DNA of 64,000 bases from assembly GCF_029625215.1 (NCBI RefSeq), contig NZ_CP121197.1, forward strand, positions 1,054,001 through 1,118,000, in the 5' to 3' direction. Positions 36,132-45,165 of the stretch are shown piece by piece. The translations under genes and the position numbers were made by a program. The notes beneath the pieces were generated by a model that was given only the letters and a program-made list of their open reading frames with translations, ran no database searches and was not told where the DNA came from. Numbering within the stretch: the stretch's first letter is position 1; every line of letters begins with the position of its first letter. This DNA comes from Aurantibacillus circumpalustris. GTDB taxonomy: Bacteria; Bacteroidota; Bacteroidia; B-17B0; Aurantibacillaceae.

Positions 36132-36800
36132 CTAGGCTAACTCAGTCACCACACCATTATCGAAAGTAAGTGTTCGCGATTTAAATTTGTTGTAGACTAA
36201 CATATCATGCGTGGCGAAAAGAACGGCACGACCTGTATCACTGAGATCTTTAAGTAAAACTAAAATTTCTTCTGAAGTGGCAGGATCTAAATTACCAGTT
36301 GGCTCATCTGCTAAGATCAATTCTGGATCGTTTACCAAAGCACGTCCAATACTTACACGTTGTTGCTCACCACCAGAAAGTTCATGTGGCATTTTATTTT
36401 CTTTGCCCTCTAGATTTACCTTTTTAAATACCTCGTAGATGCGTTCTTTAATTTTTGCCTCGTCTCTCCAGCCTGTTGCTTTCATTACGAATTTAAGATT
36501 GTTGTATATACTACGATCACCTAATAATTGAAAATCTTGAAACACAATTCCTAACTTCCTTCTTAAATAGGGAATTTCTCTTTGTTTTAAATGTGGTAGA
36601 TCAAAACCACAACAATTGGCATCGCCTACTTTTACAGGAAGGTCACCATATAAGGTTTTTAAAAAACTACTTTTCCCGCTTCCTGTTTTACCGAGCAAAT
36701 ACACAAATTCACCTTTATTAACTTCTAGACTTAGGTCAGAAACAACAGGACGCTCGTCTTGAAAGATGGTAACATTGGTATACTTGATTAACTCACTCAT
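36132..36800 (-). CDS. ftsE: Cell division ATP-binding protein FtsE
   Basis: 222-residue ABC ATPase that works with FtsX to control cell-wall hydrolases at the septum. Walker A GKTGSGKSS, signature LSGGEQQRVSIGRAL, Walker B ELILADEPTGNLDP, and the FtsE/LolD-type ATHDMLVYNKF. The ATG at 36800 (MSELIKYTNV) fits the family. No ftsX is adjacent: the gene stands alone between the M3 peptidase and the TPR gene, as is often seen in Bacteroidota. LolD-like lipoprotein export is the main alternative. Confidence 0.85.
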   Translation of the reverse strand: MSELIKYTNVTIFQDERPVVSDLSLEVNKGEFVYLLGKTGSGKSSFLKTLYGDLPVKVGDANCCGFDLPHLKQREIPYLRRKLGIVFQDFQLLGDRSIYNNLKFVMKATGWRDEAKIKERIYEVFKKVNLEGKENKMPHELSGGEQQRVSIGRALVNDPELILADEPTGNLDPATSEEILVLLKDLSDTGRAVLFATHDMLVYNKFKSRTLTFDNGVVTELA

Positions 36801-36956
36801 AAAAACCTCTAAGGTAGAATGAATGTAACTTTTATCGCTAATCAACTTATACCAATATCAACACAAGCGGGTTAATAACTGTAAGCCATTATAGCAAAAG
36901 CGCGCCTTTAAGAAAACTAAATTTATTGAGATAAAATTTTACCTGATTTAGTAGTA

Positions 36957-39900
36957 ATGAAGTATCTAATAAAGACGAGCTTTACGTTGCTTTTTATTTT
37001 AACTGGACTAGCAATTAAGGCGCAAAGAACCGCCATATATGCAGATCAGGATGTGATTTATAAACAGGGACTAGAATTGTTTGATAAAAAACAATTTGCA
37101 AGTGCGCAGGAAAGTTTTGTTGAATTTTCTGCCAAAACAAAATCAACACTTTTAAAAGAAGACGCCACCTATTATGCTGCAGCCTGCGGAATAGAATTGT
37201 TTAACAAAGACAGCGAATGGCTCATGCGTGAATTCATCGCTAAGAATCCATCAAGTACCCGCATTAACAGTGCCTGGTTTTATCTTGGCAAATCAAATTT
37301 TCGCAAAAAAAAATACGATACAACCATTGAGTATTTAGAAAAAATAGATGAATACAAATTAGACAAAGAACAATTGGCTGAGTTATATTTCAAGCGGGGT
37401 TATAGTTATTTACAAGAAAAAAATGATGAAAAAGCTAAAGCAGATTTTTACGAAATAAAGGATGTAGAAAATAAATATAGCGCTCCGGCTGCTTACTACT
37501 ATGCCCATCTTGCTTACAAAGAAAAAAACTATGAAATCGCTTTGCAAGGATTTAACAAGTTAGTAGGTAACGAAACTTTTGGAAGTGTGGTGCCTTACTA
37601 TATCACACAAATTTATTTCATTCAAGGTAAATTTGAAAAGGTGGTAAAAGAAGCGCCAAAATTGTTAAACGACACAGCATACATTCAGAAAGCAGGCGAT
37701 ATTAATCGCATGATTGGCGAAAGTTATTTCAACATGAAAGAGTATGCAAATGCTTTAATCTATCTTAAAAAAACTGAATTGGGTTATGGAATGAATGCGC
37801 AGGGCAATTATGTTTTAGGATTTTGTTATTATAAAATGAAAGACTATACTAACGCAGAACGCAACTTACAAAAAGCAACTGAAGGGAAAGATTCTGTAGC
37901 TCAAAGTGCTTGGTATCACATGGCCGATTGCGATATTAAGTTAGGCGAGAAATTGAAAGCTAAGAACGCTTTTTACAGCGCCTATCAGTTAAACTTCGAT
38001 AAAAAAATAACCGAAGACGCGCTTTTTAGCTTTGCTAAATTGAGTTATGAATTAGATTTTAATCCATACAACGAAGCTGTAAAAGGGTTTACGAAATACA
38101 TAAATGAATACCCTAAATCGCCGAGAAAAGATGAGGTGTATAATTTTTTAATCAATGTTTATTCAACAACTAAAAATTACGCAGCCGCGGTTATTAGTAT
38201 GGAGAGTATCGAGAACATGGATCCAATACTGAAAGTTACGTATCAAAAATTAATATATTTCAGAGGCGTTGAGTTTTTTAACAATGGCGATTTGGATAAT
38301 GCCGAAGTACAATTTAAAAAATCGTTGCTGCAAAATACGGATATGGCATTAAATTCTTTATCTCAATATTGGTTAGCAGAGATTTCTTATTTAAGAAAAA
38401 ACTACACAACCGCTATAGAAGGATGGAAAAAATTTCAGGTTACACAAGGCGCAACAAGTCTTATGGAATATGACTTAAGTAACTATGCAATTGGTTATGC
38501 CTATTTTCACCGTAAGGATAAAGACGATTACACTAATGCAAATATTTCGTTTCGCAAATTTTTATTAACCAAGAATAGTTACGATGAAAATAAAATAGCG
38601 GATGCAAATATTCGTACCGCCGATGCTTATTTTATGAACCGTGATTTTATTCAGGCTTCCGATTATTACAAAAAGGCTATAGCCTTGAATAAAATCGATG
38701 TGGATTATTCTTTGTATCAAAAGGCTTTATGCGACGGTCTAAATAAAAACTACATTGAGAAAATTGCTGAACTTAAAAAAATTGAAACACGTCATCCGCA
38801 CTCAAATTACATAGTACCAACATTAAACGAAATAGCGGAGACTTATTACAACAATGTGAAGGATGAAGACAATGCGATTCTTTATTATGAACGAATTTTG
38901 AAAAACTTTCCAAACTCAAGTGCGGTGAACACCTCGTATGCACAATTGGGAAACATTTATTTTAATCGCAAACAAGACGATAAAGCTTTGGAGTACTTTG
39001 ACAAGTTTGTTAGGACTGACGCTAAGAGCGAAGCGGCAAAAGATGTATTGCAGCAAATTAAAAAGATCTTTGAAGCAAAAGGCGATGTAGATGCAATGAC
39101 TGCTTATTTTGCTTCAGTTGGAAATCCTTTATCGGAAGATCAGATTGAAAAGGCAAGTTATCAAACCGCTTACGACGCATTTTACACGGATAATAATTGC
39201 GACATAGCAATGCCTAAATGGGAGACTTATATTTCTAAATTTCCAAATGGCAGACATATTTCGGAAGCACAATTTCGTTTTGCTGAATGCGCCTACAGCA
39301 AGAGCATGTTCGAAAAAGCGATTCCTTCGTACCAATATATTATAACACGCCCTCGTTCTGTGTACAGCGAAGTATCACTTGCTAAAACGTCGTATTTGTA
39401 TTATAAAGACAAAAAGTACGCGGAAGCACTTCCTTTGTTTCAGCAGTTGCAGGAAATAGCTGAAACACCTTCTAATAAAAGCGCAGGAAAGTTCGGCGCT
39501 ATGCGGTGCGCGTTTTATATGAAGGAGTATACAGTGGCATTAAACGAATGCACCAAAGTATTAAATACTGAAAAACTCACCCCACAAGAAACAAGCGAAG
39601 CTAAATATATTAAGGCGAAGTCGCTTTACGAAACAAAACGATTGGATGATGCGCTGATAGAATTCACAGCAATGACGAAAGCAGCGAAAAATGTGACAGG
39701 AGCCGAAGCATACTATTATATTGGAAGAATTCAGTTTGCTAAACAAGATTATAAAGAAGTTGAAAAAACAATTAATAAATTAATTAGTTACGAATACAGC
39801 AACGACGATTGGAATAATAAGGGAATGCTGCTTTTAGCAGATTCCTATATTGCATTGAAAGATGACGCTAATGCTCAGGTTGTTCTTGAAAGCGTTATTG

Positions 39901-40133
39901 GAGCAAAAATTAAACAGGAATATGTAGATGAGGCGAATAGCCGATTAGCAGCATTAAAAGAAAGACAAATTAAAGAATTGTCTCCTGTTGAAAATAAAGG
40001 AGCAACACAACAAGGCAATGAAATGAAAGTGGAATTTAATCAAACAAAAAAGGACAGCGCTTTATTTAATAACGAGCCAGAAGTAATACAAGTGCCAGCA
40101 CCAACCACAACTATTAGCGAACAACCAAAATAA
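36957..40133 (+). CDS. Secreted TPR-repeat protein
   Basis: 1058 residues. A signal peptide (MKYLIKTSFTLLFILTGLAIKA) is followed by tetratricopeptide repeats over almost the whole length, with typical blocks such as AWFYLGKSNFRKKKYDTTIE, AYYYAHLAYKEKNYEIALQG and SAVNTSYAQLGNIYFNRKQDD. The repeats resemble those of the Bam/LPS scaffold group (BamD, YbgF), and the C-terminal 60 residues are disordered. A periplasmic scaffold is likely. A beta-barrel gene follows 9 nt downstream, so the two may form an outer-membrane pair. No enzyme domain. Confidence 0.85.
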   Translation: MKYLIKTSFTLLFILTGLAIKAQRTAIYADQDVIYKQGLELFDKKQFASAQESFVEFSAKTKSTLLKEDATYYAAACGIELFNKDSEWLMREFIAKNPSSTRINSAWFYLGKSNFRKKKYDTTIEYLEKIDEYKLDKEQLAELYFKRGYSYLQEKNDEKAKADFYEIKDVENKYSAPAAYYYAHLAYKEKNYEIALQGFNKLVGNETFGSVVPYYITQIYFIQGKFEKVVKEAPKLLNDTAYIQKAGDINRMIGESYFNMKEYANALIYLKKTELGYGMNAQGNYVLGFCYYKMKDYTNAERNLQKATEGKDSVAQSAWYHMADCDIKLGEKLKAKNAFYSAYQLNFDKKITEDALFSFAKLSYELDFNPYNEAVKGFTKYINEYPKSPRKDEVYNFLINVYSTTKNYAAAVISMESIENMDPILKVTYQKLIYFRGVEFFNNGDLDNAEVQFKKSLLQNTDMALNSLSQYWLAEISYLRKNYTTAIEGWKKFQVTQGATSLMEYDLSNYAIGYAYFHRKDKDDYTNANISFRKFLLTKNSYDENKIADANIRTADAYFMNRDFIQASDYYKKAIALNKIDVDYSLYQKALCDGLNKNYIEKIAELKKIETRHPHSNYIVPTLNEIAETYYNNVKDEDNAILYYERILKNFPNSSAVNTSYAQLGNIYFNRKQDDKALEYFDKFVRTDAKSEAAKDVLQQIKKIFEAKGDVDAMTAYFASVGNPLSEDQIEKASYQTAYDAFYTDNNCDIAMPKWETYISKFPNGRHISEAQFRFAECAYSKSMFEKAIPSYQYIITRPRSVYSEVSLAKTSYLYYKDKKYAEALPLFQQLQEIAETPSNKSAGKFGAMRCAFYMKEYTVALNECTKVLNTEKLTPQETSEAKYIKAKSLYETKRLDDALIEFTAMTKAAKNVTGAEAYYYIGRIQFAKQDYKEVEKTINKLISYEYSNDDWNNKGMLLLADSYIALKDDANAQVVLESVIGAKIKQEYVDEANSRLAALKERQIKELSPVENKGATQQGNEMKVEFNQTKKDSALFNNEPEVIQVPAPTTTISEQPK

Positions 40134-40142
40134 GTAAGTAAC

Positions 40143-41876
40143 ATGAACTCAGGAAAGACCTATAACGAAGAGACGAGTGCTACATCTTTTTTGAATAAAA
40201 GACGGAAAAAGCAGATAGAATGGATATTGATCTTTCTTTTTGTTTGTGCTTACGCCGTAATAACGTTTGCGCAAACCGGCTTAAACGACCTTAGTTTTAC
40301 GGCTGATAGTAAATTTCAACCAACTATTAAAGACGCAAAAAAGTTTTCAGATTTACCTGAAATAAAAGACAGCGTGCAACGTATAGATAATATTAAGTAT
40401 ACGATAACAAGTGCTCCAATTTTTCCAAAATACCAAACGCAGCCCATTGATGCAGCGAAACTACAGAACGAACCATTAAATAAATTATACCACTCTTTAT
40501 TAAAATTAGGCTATGGCCCAATTTATAATATGCCATACGGTGAATTTTGGATAGCAAATACGCGTTCAAAGGAAAGTAGTTATGGAGCACACCTAAAACA
40601 TTTTTCAAGTAGCGGCACAGTAAAAGACGCAGGGTATGGTGGATTTAGCGACAATGTGATTAATGTGTTTGGAAAACGTTTTTATAAAAAACACACGCTA
40701 AGCGGCGACCTTAATTACGAAAGAAATGTCGTTCACTATTATGGTTACGATACGAAACTAAACACGCTCGATAAAAACTATACACGTCAACGTTATCAAT
40801 TGTTTGAGCCAAAAATTCAATTGTTAAGTCATTATACAGACAGTACACATATCAATCATAACATAAATTTGAGTTATTACAACCTTCAAAATCTTTTTAG
40901 AGAAACTGAAAACAATGTAAAGCTGAACGCACTTGGAACTGGTTTTATAAATAAAGAAAAATTAAATGTTGGATTTCTTGCAGATTTTTATAACCACAAA
41001 CAGGCCAATGATAGCATGAACGATCTTATTGTAAGCATTAGTCCTTCGTTTGAAGCGAATGGTAAAAAGTGGCATGCAGATATGGGCGTTACGGGGACTC
41101 TGGATAATTTTAATAAGACAACTAAATTTTATTTTTATCCGCAGTTAAATTTACATTATGATGTTTATGAAAGTCTGGTTATTCCTTATGCAGGGGTAAC
41201 AGGTAAATTAGTCAAAAACAGCATGCGTAGTTTAACGAGTGAAAATGCATTCATTGATACAACCATTAATTATAAAAACACAAATAACAAATACAATCTT
41301 TTTGGAGGATTAAGAGGTAATCTAAGTAGTAATACATCTTACGACGCCAAAGTAAATTACGCGCAGTACGACAACCTTCATTTTTTTGTTATTGATTACT
41401 CTGGTAATAATTTATTATATAATCAGTTTAATGTTTTGTATGATAACACCAGTGTCTTAACCATTAGCGGACAACTGAAATATCACTACAAAGAGAAGTG
41501 GAACTTTATAGGAAAAGGAAACTATTATATTTATAAAACAAAAACATTAATACACGCGTATCATAAGCCTGATTTCGATCTAACACTTTCGTCGGTTTAT
41601 AATATGCAAAGCAAACTTATATTTAGAGCGGATGTGTTTTTTATGGGTAAGCAATGGGCTTTGACTCAAGCGGATGATGGTGTAACCAAAACGTTGAAAC
41701 CAAAACAAATTAATGGTTGGCTTGATATTAATTTAGAAGCCGAGTACCGTTACAGCAAAATGTTGAGTTTTTTCGCGAGATTTAACAACATAGCGAGTCA
41801 ACGCTATTACCGTTGGGAGCATTATCTTAGTCAACGCTTTAATTTTATGGTGGGCTTAACGTTTGTTCCTTTTTAA
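40143..41876 (+). CDS. TonB-receptor-type beta-barrel without plug
   Basis: 577 residues. The first 45 are unusual: a 25-residue polar and basic n-region (MNSGKTYNEETSATSFLNKR) precedes a single hydrophobic stretch (WILIFLFVCAYAVITFAQ). Then comes a linker and a large outer-membrane barrel with many aromatic-rich strands, ending in FNFMVGLTFVPF. The C-terminal half resembles TonB-dependent receptors (ASQRYYRWEHYLSQRFNFM), but no plug domain or TonB box is seen. Co-transcribed with the TPR gene. Confidence 0.75.
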   Translation: MNSGKTYNEETSATSFLNKRRKKQIEWILIFLFVCAYAVITFAQTGLNDLSFTADSKFQPTIKDAKKFSDLPEIKDSVQRIDNIKYTITSAPIFPKYQTQPIDAAKLQNEPLNKLYHSLLKLGYGPIYNMPYGEFWIANTRSKESSYGAHLKHFSSSGTVKDAGYGGFSDNVINVFGKRFYKKHTLSGDLNYERNVVHYYGYDTKLNTLDKNYTRQRYQLFEPKIQLLSHYTDSTHINHNINLSYYNLQNLFRETENNVKLNALGTGFINKEKLNVGFLADFYNHKQANDSMNDLIVSISPSFEANGKKWHADMGVTGTLDNFNKTTKFYFYPQLNLHYDVYESLVIPYAGVTGKLVKNSMRSLTSENAFIDTTINYKNTNNKYNLFGGLRGNLSSNTSYDAKVNYAQYDNLHFFVIDYSGNNLLYNQFNVLYDNTSVLTISGQLKYHYKEKWNFIGKGNYYIYKTKTLIHAYHKPDFDLTLSSVYNMQSKLIFRADVFFMGKQWALTQADDGVTKTLKPKQINGWLDINLEAEYRYSKMLSFFARFNNIASQRYYRWEHYLSQRFNFMVGLTFVPF

Positions 41877-41930
41877 GTTAGCGAAAACTTCCTAAATCAA
41901 GCGGCAACAAATTCTTTCGTGCTAATTCTT

Positions 41931-41952
41931 GAATCCGATAGATATCGGATTC
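41931..41952. repeat. CCGATA/TATCGG hairpin
   Basis: Perfect 10-bp inverted repeat, GAATCCGATA and TATCGGATTC with a 2-nt loop, just before the promoter of the next gene. Core shared with 10782-10797. Confidence 0.55.
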
Positions 41953-41957
41953 GTGGC

Positions 41958-41988
41958 TTTGTGAGAGGAGGACAAAATCCTATATTTG
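41958..41988 (+). promoter_or_regulatory. Complete Bacteroidota promoter
   Basis: TTTG at 41958-41961, exactly 19 nt, then TATATTTG at 41981-41988: a full match to the -33/-7 consensus. The start would be near 41994, 8 or so nt before the ATG at 42003. Confidence 0.75.
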
Positions 41989-42002
41989 CCTATATTAATT
42001 TC

Positions 42003-42884
42003 ATGAGTCGTCTACCTGTTCTAAAAACATATAAATTATTTATTGCCGGTCAGTTTCCGAGAACTGAAAGTGGAAGGTACTACGAATTAAAAAACACAAA
42101 ACAACAAATTATTGCAAATGTGTGCTTAGGTTCACGCAAGGACTTTAAGAATTCAGTTGTTGCGGCTCGTACGTCTTTTCCTAGTTGGAGCGGGCGATCT
42201 GCTTTTAACCGCGGACAGATTTTGTATCGTATTGCAGAAATGTTAGAGGGAAGAAAATCACAGTTTACAGAAGAGATGCTTTTGCAAGGTATTTCAAAAA
42301 AAGCTGCAGAATCTGAAATTAGTTTAAGTATTGATAGGTTAATTCATTACGCAGGATGGTGCGATAAATACCAGCAAATTTTTAGTTCAGTAAATCCAGT
42401 AGCTTCTTCGCATTTTAATTTTTCTGTTCCTGAGCCAGCAGGAGTAATTTCTGTTATTGCACCTGAAACTTCAGGACTGTTGGGTTTGATAAGTGTTATC
42501 GCTCCAATTATTATAGGTGGAAATACTTGTATTGTGCTGGCTTCTGAAAAATTACCATTATCCGCAATAACTTTTTGTGAAGTGTTGGCTACTTCAGATT
42601 TACCCCATGGGGTGATAAATGTGTTAACGGGTGCAAGTAGAGAACTGCACAGCCATTTTTCATCTCACATGGATGTGAATGCAATAGTGTATTGCAGAAA
42701 CAACAAGGCGGAAATAAAACTCATTCAGGAAAATTGCTCTTTAAATGTAAAGCGATTTTATCATTGGAATAAAGATTGGACTAAAGTAGAAAATCAAAAC
42801 CCATATTTAATCCTTAACCTTCAAGAAATAAAAACCACTTGGCATCCAATCGAAAATAACAGTGTAAGTGGAGCTAAGTATTAA
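42003..42884 (+). CDS. Truncated aldehyde-dehydrogenase-like protein
   Basis: 293 residues, far short of the usual 480. It follows the aldehyde dehydrogenase N-terminal and NAD-binding fold: LFIAGQFPRTESG, RTSFPSWSGRSAFNRGQILYRIAEML cut by turns, VPEPAGVISVIAP, GNTCIVLASEKLPLSA and LPHGVINVLTG. It stops before the ELGGK-type Glu and the catalytic Cys region, so it cannot be a standard active enzyme. The C-terminus (FYHWNKDWTKVENQN, TTWHPI) is not random, and the promoter upstream is intact, so it looks like an expressed pseudoenzyme rather than a recent pseudogene. ATG at 42003 follows the promoter. Confidence 0.75.
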   Translation: MSRLPVLKTYKLFIAGQFPRTESGRYYELKNTKQQIIANVCLGSRKDFKNSVVAARTSFPSWSGRSAFNRGQILYRIAEMLEGRKSQFTEEMLLQGISKKAAESEISLSIDRLIHYAGWCDKYQQIFSSVNPVASSHFNFSVPEPAGVISVIAPETSGLLGLISVIAPIIIGGNTCIVLASEKLPLSAITFCEVLATSDLPHGVINVLTGASRELHSHFSSHMDVNAIVYCRNNKAEIKLIQENCSLNVKRFYHWNKDWTKVENQNPYLILNLQEIKTTWHPIENNSVSGAKY

Positions 42885-42893
42885 TACTTGAAA

Positions 42894-43043
42894 TTATAGA
42901 GATCCTTTATTATGCCTTCTTACCTTTTTATGTCGGGAAACACCTGGACAAGAGTCACATTTGTTTTTTTGAAGAAAACAACATTCCATTGTATTTACAA
43001 GAATTGCGAAAACGGAAAACAGAAGTAAATATCTTTTAAGCAT
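42894..43043 (-). CDS. Small cysteine-rich secreted protein
   Basis: A 49-residue frame. The N-terminus MLKRYLLLFSVFAILVNT looks like a signal peptide, and the rest is short, basic and rich in Cys: ECCFLQKNKCDSCPGVSR. Four Cys (two CC and CxxC) in a 30-residue mature part suggest a metal-binding or disulfide-bonded peptide. It lies on the opposite strand between the truncated ALDH-like gene and mlaE, and ends 10 nt from the former's stop. No family recognised; coding status is supported by signal-peptide logic and codon pattern only. Confidence 0.5.
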   Translation of the reverse strand: MLKRYLLLFSVFAILVNTMECCFLQKNKCDSCPGVSRHKKVRRHNKGSL

Positions 43044-43127
43044 AATTATCCTTACAAATATAAGCGAATATTTTACTACTTTTAGCCTTTATCACTAAAG
43101 GTGATTTACGAAAAAATGTAAAATAAA

Positions 43128-43874
43128 TTGGGATTGTTTTTTCATATAGGACAGTATTCTGCACTCATGTTCAGGGTCTTTAAAAGACCTCAGAAGTACA
43201 GCGTTTATTTAAGACAAATAATTGTTGAGATAGATAGTATGGGACTCACTTCTCTACCTATCGTTGCAATTATTTCTGTTTTTATGGGCGGAATTATTGC
43301 CATTCAAACGGCTAGTAATATAGATAATCCTTTAATTCCTCTTTATACAATTGGATTTACGGTTCGCGAAAGTATTATGTTGGAGTTTAGTCCAACTGTG
43401 GTGTGTTTAATTTTGGCAGGAAAAGTAGGGTCTAACATTTCTTCTGAAATTGGCGCCATGCGCATCACAGAGCAAATCGATGCTTTAGAGATCATGGGAA
43501 TAAATTCGGCAGGGTATTTAATTTTTCCAAAGATTGCAGCGGCTATCATTATTTTTCCTGTGCTTATTGCCTTAAGTATGTTTCTTGGAATCTCTGGGGG
43601 TTACTTAATGGCGTGTCTACCGTCTGCAGCCTTCACAACCTATGAATATGTTTTCGGGATCCAGGCCTTTTTTGACCCCACGAAATTATATTACTCTTTC
43701 ACAAAAGTTTTAGTTTTTGCGTTTATTATTACTTCTGTTTCTTCTTACTATGGTTACTATACTTCCGGTGGAGCTTTAGAAGTGGGTAAAAGTAGTACAA
43801 ATGCTGTGGTTTACAGCAGTATTTTGATTTTATTATTTAGCCTGATCCTAACTTATTTATTCCTGATCCGTTGA
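43128..43874 (+). CDS. mlaE: MlaE-type ABC transporter permease
   Basis: 248-residue permease of the Mla phospholipid transport group; five to six hydrophobic helices. Family motifs are LTSLPIVAIISVFMGGIIAIQTA cut by helix ends, LIPLYTIGFTVRESIMLEFSPTVVCLI, and the EIGAMRITEQIDALEIMGI loop. There is no ATG: it starts with TTG at 43128, which gives the N-terminus GLFFHIGQY typical of the family. Its TGA overlaps the TTG of mlaF by 4 nt. The MCE protein MlaD is not adjacent. Confidence 0.9.
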   Translation: MGLFFHIGQYSALMFRVFKRPQKYSVYLRQIIVEIDSMGLTSLPIVAIISVFMGGIIAIQTASNIDNPLIPLYTIGFTVRESIMLEFSPTVVCLILAGKVGSNISSEIGAMRITEQIDALEIMGINSAGYLIFPKIAAAIIIFPVLIALSMFLGISGGYLMACLPSAAFTTYEYVFGIQAFFDPTKLYYSFTKVLVFAFIITSVSSYYGYYTSGGALEVGKSSTNAVVYSSILILLFSLILTYLFLIR

Positions 43875-44626
43875 TCGAAATTAAAAATATCAACAAAAGT
43901 TTTGGCTCCAGGCACATTGTAAAAGACGTTTCCTTTGTGTTTTATCCTGGTAAAACAAACCTCATTATAGGAGAAAGTGGAAGTGGTAAAACAACTATAT
44001 TAAAACTTATGGTTGGACTTCACGAAGCCGATACTGGAGATGTTATTTATGATGGACAAAATTTCCCCAAATTAACGCCTGATGGTAAGCAAGAAATTAG
44101 GAAACAAATCGGCATGTTATTTCAAGGCGGCGCTTTGTTTGACTCGCAGACTTTAGAGGAAAATGTACGTTTTCCATTAGACATGTTTACTAATCTTAGT
44201 AAGGAAGAAAAACTGGACCGTGTAAATTTTTGTTTGAAGCGCGTAATGCTCGAAGGAAAAAATGATTTATATCCAGCTGAACTCAGCGGAGGCATGAAAA
44301 AAAGAGCTTCCTTAGCAAGAGCAATAGCCAATCACCCGAAGTATTTATTTTGCGATGAACCAAATTCAGGACTTGATCCAAAAACGTCCATTGTTATTGA
44401 TAATTTAATTAAAGACATCACTGAGGAGTATAACATGACTACGATTATCGTTACTCACGATATGAATTCCGTAATAGAAATTGGAGACAATGTTATGTTT
44501 GTTTATAAGGGAGAGAATTGGTGGTCTGGTGATAAAACACAAGTGTTAGAAACTGCAAATAAAGAACTAACAGACTTTGTATTTGCTAGTGCATTTATGA
44601 AATCGGTTTACAAAAACAAAAAGTAA
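43871..44626 (+). CDS. mlaF: MlaF-type ABC transporter ATPase
   Basis: 251-residue ATPase partner of MlaE in phospholipid transport between membranes. Walker A GESGSGKTT, Q-loop GMLFQGGALFDSQT, signature LSGGMKKRASLARAI, Walker B LFCDEPNSGLDP and the VTHDMNSVIEI H-loop are intact. The GALFDSQTLEENVRFPL stretch is characteristic of MlaF. Starts with TTG, overlapping mlaE (4 nt), so translation is likely coupled. Confidence 0.92.
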   Translation: MIEIKNINKSFGSRHIVKDVSFVFYPGKTNLIIGESGSGKTTILKLMVGLHEADTGDVIYDGQNFPKLTPDGKQEIRKQIGMLFQGGALFDSQTLEENVRFPLDMFTNLSKEEKLDRVNFCLKRVMLEGKNDLYPAELSGGMKKRASLARAIANHPKYLFCDEPNSGLDPKTSIVIDNLIKDITEEYNMTTIIVTHDMNSVIEIGDNVMFVYKGENWWSGDKTQVLETANKELTDFVFASAFMKSVYKNKK

Positions 44627-44637
44627 ACGAACACAAT

Positions 44638-45165
44638 TTAATTCTGGGCATACAAGTGTTTCGACCTGTCAACGTCTACTAATTTCTCTGCATCAATTTC
44701 AAGAAAAAAATTTAATTGCCAATTTTGAGTTTTTTGCGCTTGTTTGTTAAGCTGTTTATCCCAAGGAGGATATACGCGAAACCCTCTTTTTCCTTCTTTT
44801 TTATCACTTGATAATACGTGTTGCTTTAATAGTTCTTCTTTTGGAAATACAAATTGTCCAAATCGGTTCTTATTTCTAACACTTATTACGAAAAAATCAA
44901 TGATGTCAGAGGCATCGTGCGGACAAGTTATTCCGGCTTCATCCCGTTTCCATAAGGTAACAAAGAGACCCGTTTTAGTTGGCGTAACTTTTGCTACACG
45001 AAACTTTATGTGAGAAAAATTAATTGAAAAAGTGCAGGCTCCATAGTCATTGCTTTCAGATTCTTGAATGAGATTTGAAAATAGAAATCCGCAGGCATCA
45101 TACACAAAAGTTTTAGCAAAGTTTAAATCGGGATGAATTTTATTTAATCCAATTTCATTAATCAT
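44638..45165 (-). CDS. MepB-family protein
   Basis: 175 residues. It matches the MepB family along its whole length: KFRVAKVTPTKTGLFVTLWKR cut by a loop, DIIDFFVISVRNKNRFGQFVFP, GKRGFRVYPPWD and KQAQKTQNWQ. In Staphylococcus mepB lies beside the multidrug pump gene mepA, but its function is not established, so none is given here. Cytoplasmic. Its ATG overlaps the ABC-F stop by 3 nt, so the two form an operon. Confidence 0.88.
   Translation of the reverse strand: MINEIGLNKIHPDLNFAKTFVYDACGFLFSNLIQESESNDYGACTFSINFSHIKFRVAKVTPTKTGLFVTLWKRDEAGITCPHDASDIIDFFVISVRNKNRFGQFVFPKEELLKQHVLSSDKKEGKRGFRVYPPWDKQLNKQAQKTQNWQLNFFLEIDAEKLVDVDRSKHLYAQN

Noticed and set aside
42003-42884. Frameshifted full-length aldehyde dehydrogenase
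   Set aside because: The DNA after the stop encodes no continuation of the ALDH fold in any frame; the next feature is a small opposite-strand gene and mlaE.
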